A model generated the notes under the pieces. The model saw nothing but the letters and a program-made list of their open reading frames with translations, did not search any database and was not told the origin of the DNA. Shown in pieces: positions 17,211 through 25,542 of a stretch of 64,000 bases of DNA. The position numbers and the translations under genes are program-made. The stretch comes from Planctomycetota bacterium (GTDB taxonomy: Bacteria; Planctomycetota; UBA8742; UBA2392): assembly GCA_020638675.1 (NCBI GenBank), contig JACKID010000001.1, positions 868,001 through 932,000 of the forward strand. The letters are read 5' to 3'. Each line of letters begins with the position of its first letter. Positions within the stretch are counted from its first letter, which is position 1.

Positions 17211-17342
17211 CTCGGTCCCGGCCGGAAAGGGCGGGATTGTAGCCCGGTGCATTGCGGCGCGCGAGCCTGTGGAAAGCGTGAAGACTGTGGGACCGGGGTA
17301 CCTCGTGTGCACCTGTCATTGTGCGTCCGCCCTCGCTAGCCT

Positions 17343-17810
17343 ATGGCGATGACCACCCCGCTAGTCAGTCGCTTCCAGTCGATGCTCGGCTATTGGCGCG
17401 GGCCCAACCAGCTCGAGACGGGGCGGCACGGGCTCCTGGAGATGCACTTCCACAGCCACTTCGAAGGCGAGCTGGTGCAACTCGATGCCTACACCTGGGA
17501 CACCGTTACCGGGGAGACGTTCAGTGCCGGCACAGGGCTGTTCGCGCTGAAGCACGACGGGCGGCTGATCGAGAATCTCTACGTGGGGCGCTTCGGCTTC
17601 TGCATGCTGCACGAAACGGATGACGAGCCGGACGTGCTGGCCCTGCTGGGCGACCTGCCGGGCGGGCGGACGATGTCCGTGAGCCTGCGGCTTGAGGACG
17701 ACGAGCTGCTGCTGACCAGCCAGCTGAAGGCCGGCGTGGTCGGCAAGGACTTGCCGCGAACGGTCGCCCGGCTCAAGCGCTATGACCGACCGCCGGGGGA
17801 GGGTGCCTGA
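17343..17810 (+). CDS. Calycin-like small protein, paralogue A1
   Basis: 155 residues, no signal peptide. The N-terminal PLVSRFQSMLGYWRG has the Gly-x-Trp-x-Gly pattern at the first strand of calycin/nitrobindin-like barrels, and the rest alternates polar and hydrophobic residues as in a beta barrel. It is clearly related to the third gene of the cluster (shared TPL..RF...LG.WRG, GR.GL and VL.L.G.LPG.RT). Such barrels bind small hydrophobic ligands or haem; no ligand residue is recognised here, so function is open. Its stop overlaps the start of the next gene (TGATG), indicating translational coupling. Confidence 0.8.
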   Translation: MAMTTPLVSRFQSMLGYWRGPNQLETGRHGLLEMHFHSHFEGELVQLDAYTWDTVTGETFSAGTGLFALKHDGRLIENLYVGRFGFCMLHETDDEPDVLALLGDLPGGRTMSVSLRLEDDELLLTSQLKAGVVGKDLPRTVARLKRYDRPPGEGA

Positions 17811-18277
17811 TGAGTAACCCCCTGAGTCGTTTTGCCGGCTGGATCGGCGATTGGGCCGGCCAGGGCGAAGTCGCGGACGGAACCGAGATACTGTTCCGCA
17901 TGCAGGTCAGCAGCAGCGTTGAGGGCAATGCGCTGTGCTTCCACATGGAGTCGTGGGTTGGGCAGATGCAGCTGCTTCACGGGTTGCGGCTGATCCTCGC
18001 GCCGTGTCCTGACGGGACGCTGCAATGCATGGGCTTCTCCACGCGCTTCGGAATGGTGAACCTGACTCCCACCCCCGACGACGAGGACGTGCTGGCGCTT
18101 GCCGGGCCCGCGACCGGCGGAATGCAAATCAGCTTTTCGCTGATTCAGCAGGAAGAGAATACGCTGATCGCCACCGGCATGGCCCGTCCCCAGGATGCCC
18201 CGCCGGGCTTTGCCGCCTCCGGGGGCACACACGGCATTCTGCGGCGCGTTGCGCCGTGGCGGCCGCCCGGCTCTTGA
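17810..18277 (+). CDS. Calycin-like small protein, paralogue B1
   Basis: 155 residues. It begins NPLSRFAGWIGDWAGQG, again with the Gly-x-Trp-x-Gly pattern. It shares LLHG.R..LAP.P.G.L, a ST..G pattern and TPDDE.V.ALAG with the fourth gene of the cluster, more than with its immediate neighbours. Overlaps the previous gene by one base and is followed after 32 bp by A2. Probably a cytoplasmic beta barrel, ligand unknown. Confidence 0.8.
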   Translation: MSNPLSRFAGWIGDWAGQGEVADGTEILFRMQVSSSVEGNALCFHMESWVGQMQLLHGLRLILAPCPDGTLQCMGFSTRFGMVNLTPTPDDEDVLALAGPATGGMQISFSLIQQEENTLIATGMARPQDAPPGFAASGGTHGILRRVAPWRPPGS

Positions 18278-18309
18278 GCGCGACTCCGGCACAAGTGTAG
18301 GCTGGCAGC

Positions 18310-18783
18310 ATGCCGACCCCTCTCATCACGCGATTCGCCGAATGGCTGGGCACCTGGCGCGGCAAGTGCGAGTTTTCCGACGGCCGGGAGGGGCTGATGC
18401 AGTTCCGGCTTACCTCCATCTTTAATGGCGAAGCCATCCAGGTGGAGACGGCCTCCTACGTATCAGACAGCGGCGCCCCCATGACGCGAGGCAGCGGCTT
18501 CTTCTCGCTGGACAGGCAGGGGCGCGTGGTGAACAACATCTACGCCGACTACCTCGGCTTTGCCGTGCTGGTGGAAACGCCCGATGACCCGGAAGTGCTG
18601 TCGCTTGAGGGCGGGCTGCCCGGCAACAGGACCTTGGCCGTGACGATGAGCGTGGCGGACGACCTCATGACGCTCAGCAGCCGCGTCGGGGAGGGCTACA
18701 AGTCCGCTGCCGGCCGACCGCGGACCTACACACAGATGCGGCGCGTGGGCTCGTTCCCGCGGGCGGAGGGGGTCGCGGAATGA
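18310..18783 (+). CDS. Calycin-like small protein, paralogue A2
   Basis: 157 residues. It begins TPLITRFAEWLGTWRGK and aligns along its length with the first gene (G.G.F.L...GR...N.Y....GF..L.ET.D.P). It has its own possible start region, 32 bp after B1. Its stop overlaps the start of B2 (ATGA). The A-B-A-B order with the same coupling suggests that an A-B pair was duplicated as a unit. Confidence 0.8.
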   Translation: MPTPLITRFAEWLGTWRGKCEFSDGREGLMQFRLTSIFNGEAIQVETASYVSDSGAPMTRGSGFFSLDRQGRVVNNIYADYLGFAVLVETPDDPEVLSLEGGLPGNRTLAVTMSVADDLMTLSSRVGEGYKSAAGRPRTYTQMRRVGSFPRAEGVAE

Positions 18784-19250
18784 ACAACGGGATCGCAGAC
18801 TATCTGCCCTGGGTCGGCGTTTGGGCCGGCGTCGGGGATACCCAGGCCGGGCAGCAGACGGCCATCCGGACGGACTTCGTCCCGGCGCTCGATGGCACCG
18901 GTCTGCAGATGCACTTCGAGGCGTGGGACACGGAATTCAAGACGCTCTATCACGGCGTTCGCGCGGTGCTTGCGCCGGCGCCGAGCGGCGTGCTGCGTGC
19001 GCTGGCGTACTCCACCATCCACGGCCCGCTGCTGCTTGAGCTGACGCCCGACGACGAGGGCGTGATGGCGCTGGCGGGTGAGTCGCTTGGGCGCAATCAC
19101 ATCTCGGTGACGTTCGTGCAGGATGCGCCCGCCGAGTTGCTGTTCATGGCGTTCTGGCGGCCGGCCGGCGGGAATGTGCCGGACGGGGACGACCCACGCA
19201 TGACCTGCAGGCTCAAGCCCGCCACACCGTGGAACTCACCTACGGTTTGA
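18780..19250 (+). CDS. Calycin-like small protein, paralogue B2
   Basis: 156 residues. It begins NNGIADYLPWVGVWAGVG and matches B1 (WAG.G, H.E.W, YHG.R.VLAP.P.G.LR, TPDDE.V.ALAG). It overlaps A2 by four bases at its start, and its 3' end overlaps the 3' end of convergent pyrR by 11 bases. The last gene of the four; no motif suggests an enzyme. Confidence 0.8.
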   Translation: MNNGIADYLPWVGVWAGVGDTQAGQQTAIRTDFVPALDGTGLQMHFEAWDTEFKTLYHGVRAVLAPAPSGVLRALAYSTIHGPLLLELTPDDEGVMALAGESLGRNHISVTFVQDAPAELLFMAFWRPAGGNVPDGDDPRMTCRLKPATPWNSPTV

Positions 19251-19767
19251 CCAGCACGACGGCGTCTTCGGCGTCGCCGCCTTCCTTCAGTCTTACGCGA
19301 ATGCGCTGCTTCAGATCGGTCTCGACCTTGAAGCCGGTGTAATCGGCGCAGATGGGCAGCTCGCGATGGCCCCGGTCAACCAGCGCACAGAGCTCGACGC
19401 GGCGTGGGCGCCCGTAGTCCGCCAGCTCGGTCAGCGCGGCCCGGACCGTGCGCCCGGTGAACAGTACGTCGTCGACCAGCACCACGCGGCGGCCCTCGAT
19501 GTCGAACCGGATCTCGCTGCCCAGGACTTGCGGCAGGGCCTTGCCCGCGAGGTCGTCGCGGTAGAGCGTGATGTCGATTGCGCCAAGCTGGGGGCGCTTT
19601 CGCCCGGCCGCTTCCATGGCATCGGCGAGGCGCGCGGCCAGCGGGACGCCGTGGGTGCGGATGCCGATCAGCGCCGGTGGGTCCGATTCGCCGTCTGCGA
19701 TCTCCGCGGCCAGCCGCTTGATCTGCGCGTCGATCGCGCCGCCGTCATGGAGGATGCTGTCAGTCAC
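19240..19767 (-). CDS. pyrR: Bifunctional pyr operon regulator / uracil phosphoribosyltransferase (PyrR-like)
   Basis: 175 residues, normal PyrR length. The PRPP-binding motif VVLVDDVLFTGRTVRAAL lies at about 95-112. The region from LIGIRTHGVPLAARLADAM to DITLYRDDL fits PyrR rather than other phosphoribosyltransferases. PyrR senses UMP/PRPP, binds leader RNA of pyrimidine genes, or makes UMP from uracil. No pyrimidine biosynthetic gene is next to it in the window. It lies 57 bp downstream of an MnmE-like GTPase on the same strand and may be co-transcribed with it. Confidence 0.9.
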   Translation of the reverse strand: MTDSILHDGGAIDAQIKRLAAEIADGESDPPALIGIRTHGVPLAARLADAMEAAGRKRPQLGAIDITLYRDDLAGKALPQVLGSEIRFDIEGRRVVLVDDVLFTGRTVRAALTELADYGRPRRVELCALVDRGHRELPICADYTGFKVETDLKQRIRVRLKEGGDAEDAVVLVKP

Positions 19768-19824
19768 TCTGCTTCCCGAAATGAGAGGCGAAAAGTGTCG
19801 TTTGCAGGGCGAGAGGGCGCAAGC

Positions 19825-20853
19825 CTAATCGAGCCAAACCCGCGCCGCTTCGGGCGAATTGCCGAGGTCTTCACGAAGCCGCGGGTGCAGTGCGAAGCGG
19901 CGCTCCGGCGGCAGGCGGCGCAGGGCGCCGAAGAAGTGCTCAAGCAGGCGGTCCTTGAGCGCCTGAAGGCTTGCGGGATCGTGGATGCTGACCCCGGCGC
20001 CCGAGCCTTCGTCGGCCCGGCTGGGGACGACCCAGCCGCCGTCGGGCGAAGCAGCCTCCGCTCCGGGCGGAACAAGGTGGATCGTGAGGTCGGCCTCGCG
20101 CCGCCAGGTGTCTGCCAGCCGCTGGGCTTCGGCGTCGAGCTCGCTTCCGCCTGTCCAGACCCCGGGTGCGTCAAACAGGCGGATGGTGAACCCGGCGTGC
20201 TCGCACTGGCCCTCGATTACGTCGCGGGTCAGCCCGGGCTCAGCGCCGACGGCCGCGAGCGGGCGACCGCACAAAGCATTCAACAGGCTCGACTTGCCTG
20301 CATTCACCGGGCCCCACAACTGCACCCGCGGGGGATCGAACAGGTAGCGTGCAGCGCTCGATTCCGAAAGCAGGGAAGGTATGCCGGAAGGTTCTATCAG
20401 GGCGCGCCGCAGGGCCTCGCGTTGACCGGCGGCCTCGAGCACCAGCGCCACCGCACCCGCGCCCCTGGCCTGTGGCAGCAGGCTGAGCGTGCGGGCCGCA
20501 AACACGCCCCGCCCGAACGGGAAGGCGGGGGCTTCCTTGATACCGGCCGCCGCCAAAGCCTGCTCCATGGCGCGGCGAACGGCCGGGCCGCCGTGCAGGG
20601 TGAGCAGGCAGCCGGACCCTTCCCTGCAGGCCATTGCCTCGTCGATCCGGTTGCCAGTGTCGTCTTTCAGCCATACCCGGCGGGGGATGTTATCCACATT
20701 GGCCAGCGCGCCACCGAAGGCTGCCGGCGGGATTGGACCGTCAAGGAAGAGTAAAGACAGTGCCGCTGCGCCCGGCGCGGTCTGCCACTGGAAACATGCC
20801 GCAGACGCCGTTGCCGGGCTGCTCGAATCGTGTAAGTCGTTCGATATAGGCAT
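19825..20853 (-). CDS. Degenerate MnmE (TrmE)-like GTPase
   Basis: 342 residues, shorter than the usual 450 of MnmE. The N-terminal part keeps the folate-domain flavour, ending in LLTLHGGPAVRRAM (compare the HGG of MnmE). A G domain follows: P-loop GPVNAGKSS, GLTRDVIEG (G2 Thr) and FDAPG (G3). The G4 position is SRAD instead of NKxD. The C-terminal Cys-containing tail that MnmE needs for wobble-uridine modification is absent. It may be a divergent paralogue with another role rather than the tRNA-modifying enzyme. Operon partner pyrR lies downstream. Confidence 0.75.
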   Translation of the reverse strand: MPISNDLHDSSSPATASAACFQWQTAPGAAALSLLFLDGPIPPAAFGGALANVDNIPRRVWLKDDTGNRIDEAMACREGSGCLLTLHGGPAVRRAMEQALAAAGIKEAPAFPFGRGVFAARTLSLLPQARGAGAVALVLEAAGQREALRRALIEPSGIPSLLSESSAARYLFDPPRVQLWGPVNAGKSSLLNALCGRPLAAVGAEPGLTRDVIEGQCEHAGFTIRLFDAPGVWTGGSELDAEAQRLADTWRREADLTIHLVPPGAEAASPDGGWVVPSRADEGSGAGVSIHDPASLQALKDRLLEHFFGALRRLPPERRFALHPRLREDLGNSPEAARVWLD

Positions 20854-21011
20854 GTTAGTAGGGGCTAGGAATTTCGACGAAACGTCACAATCTTGTCAGA
20901 TTGGCTCATGTTGACTCTTGCGCCGGGTGATTACTGGCCCTAGACTCCGCTTCCTCAAACGGGGGAGCTTAGTCGCTCAGACTCATTCCACTATATTCAG
21001 GAGTGTTGATT

Positions 21012-21737
21012 ATGAAGAAGTTCTTTGGGTTTCTGATGTTCGTCGGCGTGATCGCTCTGGCTGCTTGCGGCTCAACGGGCGGTGGCGACGACGGCAGCGG
21101 TTGTGGCGAGGCATGTGGCGGCGGTAGCTGTGGCGGCAGCTCCAAGATGGACAGCAGCCAGAGCACCATCGACATGTACGTCAACGGCACCATCAAGGCG
21201 CAGTACTGGGTCCAGGTCCACGCTGAGCCGAAGGCCGGTCAGTACTGGGAGACCGCAGGCGAAGCCTACGGCACCACTTCCACCCAGCGTTGGCAGGTTG
21301 CCAAGGTTGACGGCGACATGGCCGTGATCGAGTGGGAAATGAAGTCGGATTCCGAGTACGCGATGTCGGACTACGTCATCGCCTTCCAGGTTGACCTGTC
21401 GGTGACCACCGCCGGCGACGTCAACGTCAGCAAGGCATGGATCGGCAAGCCGGGCGAAGCCGGCGCCGAGATCGCAGTCATGGAAAAGCCGGACGCCACC
21501 TGCGGCGGCGCGACCAGCGACTACGAGATCACCAACGAGGACTTCACCGACGTCGAAATGGGCGGCGGCAAGTGGTCCGGCAACCTGCAGACCATCAAGG
21601 GCGAAGGCTTCGAAATGAAGACCTGGACCGCGAAGGACGGCTGGTTCAACGGCGTGATCAAGACCGAAATGAACGGCGCCACCCAGTCTGAGCTGAAGGC
21701 TTTCGGCGAAGACGCCACCCCGCTTCTCAAGTGGTAA
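21012..21737 (+). CDS. Lipoprotein, tandem secreted family member 1
   Basis: 241 residues from the ATG at 21012 with AGGAG eight bases upstream (an in-frame GTG at 21003 is within that site and rejected). The lipobox IALAACGS predicts a lipoprotein. A Gly/Cys-rich linker (several Cys) follows, then a domain with GQYWETAGEAYGTTSTQRW, SDYVIAFQVDL, KAWIGKPG, GGGKWSGN, WTAKDGWFNGVIKT and LKAFGEDATPLLKW. The same motifs recur in the next three genes. Family unrecognised. It ends with its own terminator. Confidence 0.85.
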   Translation: MKKFFGFLMFVGVIALAACGSTGGGDDGSGCGEACGGGSCGGSSKMDSSQSTIDMYVNGTIKAQYWVQVHAEPKAGQYWETAGEAYGTTSTQRWQVAKVDGDMAVIEWEMKSDSEYAMSDYVIAFQVDLSVTTAGDVNVSKAWIGKPGEAGAEIAVMEKPDATCGGATSDYEITNEDFTDVEMGGGKWSGNLQTIKGEGFEMKTWTAKDGWFNGVIKTEMNGATQSELKAFGEDATPLLKW

Positions 21738-21755
21738 GTGGTACCGAACAAACTC

Positions 21756-21789
21756 AACCGGCGCGGGCAACCGCGCCGGTTTTGTTTTA
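21756..21789 (+). terminator. Intrinsic terminator after lipoprotein 1
   Basis: Stem aaccggcgcgg/ccgcgccggtt (21756-21781) with loop gcaa, followed by ttttgtttta. It separates the first family member from the next three. Confidence 0.9.
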
Positions 21790-21852
21790 GCCGGAACGCC
21801 CGCTCGGGCTACACTGGCGGACCGACCCCGACGCCCCGAACCGGAGAGTCCC

Positions 21853-22722
21853 ATGTCACGTCTCGCGCCTGCCGCAGTGCTCATGGTCATGTTCTTATGC
21901 GGCTTCACACTCGTACCTGCCAGCTTTGGTCCGGGCGGTGGCTCAGCCCCCGCACCGGTGCCCGAGCCGGAAAAACCCGCGGAAAAGAAAGACGACCGCC
22001 TCGATTCGACGGACATGATGATCGAGATGTACACCAGCGGCGAGATCAACGCGACCTGGTGGGTCACGCTGCATGAAGATCCGGCCGCCGGCCAATTCTG
22101 GGAGACATCCAGCGAGTCTTACGGCACCACCACCACCCAGCGCTGGCAGGTCGTGAAGGTGGAAGGCCAACGCGCCATCATCGAGTGGCAGATGAAAACG
22201 GAAAGCGACTACGCGGTCTCCAACTATGTCCTCGCTTACCTTGTGAGGCTTGGCGCAGAGGCGGGCGACGTGAACGTGCTGCAGGCATGGGTGGGGCGCC
22301 CCGGCAAGAAGCCCGGTGACATTGAAGTCATGGAAAAAGCCGAGAACGTGGAGCCACCATCCGAGGACTATGAGACATCAGAAGAAGAGTTCAGCGACCT
22401 CGAGCTGGCAGGCGGCAAGTGGTCGGGCAAGGTCCTGACGGTAAAGGGCGAGGGCTTTGAGGTGAAGACCTGGACCGCCAACGACGCCTGGTTCGGCGGG
22501 GTCATCAAGACCGAGCTGGTAGGCGGCGAATACGTCTCCGAGCTCAGCGCCTTCGGTGACGACGCAAAGCCGCTGCTGAAGTGGGATGACGTCGAATTGC
22601 TGAAACTGATGAAGAAGAGCGCCGCCGAAGACGTGCAGGGTAAGGACGCGAAGGACCCGCCCGCAAAGGAAGATGCCAAGCCAGATCCCCAAGGCGACAG
22701 CCCGAAGAAGGAAGAGAAATAG
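21853..22722 (+). CDS. Secreted protein, tandem secreted family member 2
   Basis: 289 residues with a signal peptide (VLMVMFLCGFTLVPASF), then a Pro/Glu/Lys linker and the shared domain: GQFWETSSESYGTTTTQRW, VKVEGQRAIIEWQMK, QAWVGRPG, GGKWSGK, WTANDAWFGGVIKTE and LSAFGDDAKPLLKW. The C-terminal 45 residues are a charged Lys/Asp/Pro tail absent from member 1. GGAGAG precedes the ATG. Only five bases separate its stop from member 3. Confidence 0.85.
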   Translation: MSRLAPAAVLMVMFLCGFTLVPASFGPGGGSAPAPVPEPEKPAEKKDDRLDSTDMMIEMYTSGEINATWWVTLHEDPAAGQFWETSSESYGTTTTQRWQVVKVEGQRAIIEWQMKTESDYAVSNYVLAYLVRLGAEAGDVNVLQAWVGRPGKKPGDIEVMEKAENVEPPSEDYETSEEEFSDLELAGGKWSGKVLTVKGEGFEVKTWTANDAWFGGVIKTELVGGEYVSELSAFGDDAKPLLKWDDVELLKLMKKSAAEDVQGKDAKDPPAKEDAKPDPQGDSPKKEEK

Positions 22723-22727
22723 CCCGC

Positions 22728-23483
22728 ATGGCCTTCCGCTTCCTGCCACTGGTCTGCCTGCTGCTGCTTGGCTTTGCGCCCGATGACGAGCGCCCCGAAC
22801 TGCCCGTCACGGATACCACAGACGCCACCATCAAGGCCTACAAGGACGGCGAATCCAAGGCGCCGTACTTCGTGCAGCTTCACGACAAGCCGGCCGTCGG
22901 CCAATTCTGGGAAACCGGCAGCGACAGCTACGACATCGACACCAGCACCCGCTGGCAGGTCAGCAAGCTCGACGGCCAGACGGCCATCATCGAGCAGCAG
23001 CTGAAGGTCGATGCCGACATGTTCAAGTCGGACTACGTGATCGCCTACCGCGTGCGCCTCGACGCGGGCGAGGGCAAGCCCAACGTCAGCAAGGCCTGGA
23101 TCGGCAAGCCCGGTGAGGACCCCGCCGAGATCACCGTCCAGGAGGCCCCGCCCGATACCGAGGTGCCCGAGGAGAAGCCGGCTGAAGACCTGGACGAAAC
23201 CATCGAGGACTTCGCCGCCATGAAGCTCGGCGGCGGCACCTGGGCCGGCAAGCTGTACACCCGCGTCTACGGCAAGGAGATCAGCCAGATCTGGATCGCC
23301 AGTGAGGGCTGGTTCGGCGGTGTCATCAAGCTCACGGCCGGGGACTACACCAACCAGCTCCGTAGTTTCGGGTCAGACGCCGAGCCGATCCTCAAGCTGA
23401 CGGACGAGATGCTGAAGGACCCACCGCCCAAAGAAGACTCGAAGGACGGACCCGGCGACGACGAGCCCGCCAAGGACGACTGA
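22728..23483 (+). CDS. Secreted protein, tandem secreted family member 3
   Basis: 251 residues. A short signal peptide (FLPLVCLLLLGFA) is followed directly by the shared domain: GQFWETGSDSYDIDTSTRW, SDYVIAYRVRL, SKAWIGKPG, GGGTWAGK and SEGWFGGVIKL, then LRSFGSDAEPILK. Like member 2 it ends in an acidic Pro/Lys/Asp tail. Its stop overlaps the start of member 4 (ATGA), so these are one transcription unit. Function unknown. Confidence 0.85.
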   Translation: MAFRFLPLVCLLLLGFAPDDERPELPVTDTTDATIKAYKDGESKAPYFVQLHDKPAVGQFWETGSDSYDIDTSTRWQVSKLDGQTAIIEQQLKVDADMFKSDYVIAYRVRLDAGEGKPNVSKAWIGKPGEDPAEITVQEAPPDTEVPEEKPAEDLDETIEDFAAMKLGGGTWAGKLYTRVYGKEISQIWIASEGWFGGVIKLTAGDYTNQLRSFGSDAEPILKLTDEMLKDPPPKEDSKDGPGDDEPAKDD

Positions 23484-24178
23484 TGGCGATTCGTGCCATT
23501 CTCATCACCCTGCTGGCCTTCGGCGTGGCCGCGTGCGCATCTCGACAGAATCGTGCAGATGAGCTCAGCAACGAGTACGTGCAAGCCCTCACCAAGGCTG
23601 GCTATGACGTGCACGAGTACGTGCCGGTCCACCCTGCCCCCAACGTCGGCCAGTATTGGCAGTATCGCGTCGTATGTCGCGGAGTGCCCGGGACAGGCCG
23701 ATTCCAGGTGACAAAGGTGTGGGAAAACAGCGTGCTCGTGGAGTCATTGGTTGAGGTGCAGCTTGAGCCGGATATGCGCTTCGGCCATGTGTCCGCATGG
23801 CGCCTTGACCTGAATGCGATGCCCGGCGAGCCCAACATCCTGCAAGCATGGGTCGGCGTAGAGGGAGGCAAGCCGATCGAGCTGCAGCCGGTCGATCACG
23901 GCACTCCTGACCAGGCACCGCCGGAAGTTGAAGGCAGTATCGAGTCGTTTGACGGCCTGGCACTCTGCGGGCGAACCTGGTCTGGAGTCGTCGTGGCGGC
24001 CCGCGCCAACATGCTCACCGGTGACCTCAACTCGCCCGATGGCTCACAGGCCCGTACGTGGATCGCCGACGGCGGCTGGTTCGGTGGGGCGCTACGCATC
24101 ATGCAGGGGGAAGAGGTAGTGGGCGAGCTGTCCGCGCTGGGGGAAGACGCCTTGCCGTTGATGGACTGGGAAGACTAA
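23483..24178 (+). CDS. Lipoprotein, tandem secreted family member 4 (divergent)
   Basis: 231 residues with lipobox FGVAACAS. The most divergent of the four. It keeps GQYWQYRVVC, FQVTKVWENSVLVE, NILQAWVGVEGG, CGRTWSGV, WIADGGWFGGALRI and LSALGEDALPLMDW in the same order. It has two extra Cys (VVCRG and LCGRT) that could form a disulfide. It lacks the charged tail of members 2 and 3. A short ordinary gap leads to the next gene. Confidence 0.85.
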   Translation: MAIRAILITLLAFGVAACASRQNRADELSNEYVQALTKAGYDVHEYVPVHPAPNVGQYWQYRVVCRGVPGTGRFQVTKVWENSVLVESLVEVQLEPDMRFGHVSAWRLDLNAMPGEPNILQAWVGVEGGKPIELQPVDHGTPDQAPPEVEGSIESFDGLALCGRTWSGVVVAARANMLTGDLNSPDGSQARTWIADGGWFGGALRIMQGEEVVGELSALGEDALPLMDWED

Positions 24179-24233
24179 CACCGTTCCCTTATCGCCTGTC
24201 CGGCATATACTCGCGCGCTTCACGAGGCGCGCC

Positions 24234-24761
24234 ATGACCGAAGCCCAACTGGAAGATTGCGTCGTATGCGGCAACCATGCGGTTGAGACCAGCCTCGTGG
24301 ACGGCGAGATCGTCAAGGAGTGCGAGGTCTGCGGCAACCTCTCCGGCTCGCCGGAAATCGTCGAGCTGATGGAGCTGCAGCGCGAGGCGGAAGGGCTCGG
24401 CGTCAGCATCTACAGCTTTCCGCTGGCGCAGTTCATCGACGGCCTGCCCGGCTTGAAGCTGCAGGGCGACAGCGGCGGCGAGCGATCGGCCGGGCGACTG
24501 CCGTTCATCGCTTTTGAGCTGATCGACCACCGGACCTACCAGCTTGAGAACATCGGCCAGAGCCTGCGGCTCTTGCGCGGCGAGCTCGAGTGCGAATGGA
24601 AGATCGAGTTCACCTTCGAGTACGAGCTAGGCTTCGAGTTGCGCCCGCGCGCCAGGAAGGACCAGCCGCCGGAGCAGCAGGTCGAGGCCGCGCGCCGCGA
24701 CATGATCAAGATCTGGCGCCGCCTGCAGTCCTTCAAGGGCCTCGCCTGGTGGAAGCAGTAA
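24234..24761 (+). CDS. Zinc-ribbon protein of unknown function
   Basis: 175 residues. The N-terminus holds two CxxC knuckles, CVVCGN (about 9-14) and CEVCGN (about 30-35), forming a probable zinc ribbon. The rest is acidic and helical/strand-mixed, ending WKQ. No signal peptide or membrane segment. It sits between the secreted quartet and the tRNA used as an integration site, and looks chromosomal. Role unknown. Confidence 0.75.
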   Translation: MTEAQLEDCVVCGNHAVETSLVDGEIVKECEVCGNLSGSPEIVELMELQREAEGLGVSIYSFPLAQFIDGLPGLKLQGDSGGERSAGRLPFIAFELIDHRTYQLENIGQSLRLLRGELECEWKIEFTFEYELGFELRPRARKDQPPEQQVEAARRDMIKIWRRLQSFKGLAWWKQ

Positions 24762-24824
24762 GGGCGGCCAAGCCGCAACCACCAACCGTTTCCAAGCCGG
24801 TGCGACCTGTTACACTACCCGCAC

Positions 24825-24902
<78 letters not shown>

Positions 24903-25039
24903 CTTCAAACGCAAGCGGAGAGCGGTTTTTAAGCCGATCACCGTTTTGTTGACCACGAAAATAAATATTGTGCGCCACCCTAAACGCCACCTAAGTTAGA
25001 CTTTGGGCATGGGAACCAGACTGCCAGCACGAATGCTCC

Positions 25040-25462
25040 TTACTCTGGAAGGTCAACATCCACACCGAGTTCCTGCGGCTCATACGGACAACTTGGCACC
25101 CATTCCCGGCCCAGCTCCGTGTCCTCACTCAGCGCTACGAATCGAAGTCCAATCGGATCATACGGGGCATGTTGCACTCGCAGCCTGCCAACGGCGACGC
25201 CAAACACGTCGGCAAGCGGATACTCGGCCCCCTGCGTAACTCGGCCAATTTCTTCGCCATCAGAAGACTCCACAACGGACACAACTCTGGGTAGCTGGCC
25301 AGGGACACACTCGCTGAGGCGGAATAGCGCGCCGAACTCTGCGTACTCTTCAGAATTCGCCTGACTGCGATGCAAACAACTCAGGGGCCTATGAACGTGC
25401 AGGCAGTTGAACTCATCCATGCGCACCTCTTGGCACGGCAAGATGAAGTCGAGTTTGGCCAT
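25040..25462 (-). CDS. Unrecognised element-borne protein
   Basis: 140 residues from the ATG at 25462, chosen because AAGGAGGG lies just upstream; a start at 25480 would add six residues upstream of that site. It contains MDEFNCLHVHRPLSCLHRS, then an acidic, well-mixed second half ending VDVDLPE. No signal peptide or membrane segment. Divergent from the DUF2971-like gene, so the two could share a regulatory gap. Function unknown. Confidence 0.65.
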   Translation of the reverse strand: MAKLDFILPCQEVRMDEFNCLHVHRPLSCLHRSQANSEEYAEFGALFRLSECVPGQLPRVVSVVESSDGEEIGRVTQGAEYPLADVFGVAVGRLRVQHAPYDPIGLRFVALSEDTELGREWVPSCPYEPQELGVDVDLPE

Positions 25463-25542
25463 TTGCCCTCCTTCAGGCATGGGTGTGCTCCCGCTTCGGG
25501 GGGCGTTGTACTATATGCGCGACGACCAAGCGCGGAGTCTCC

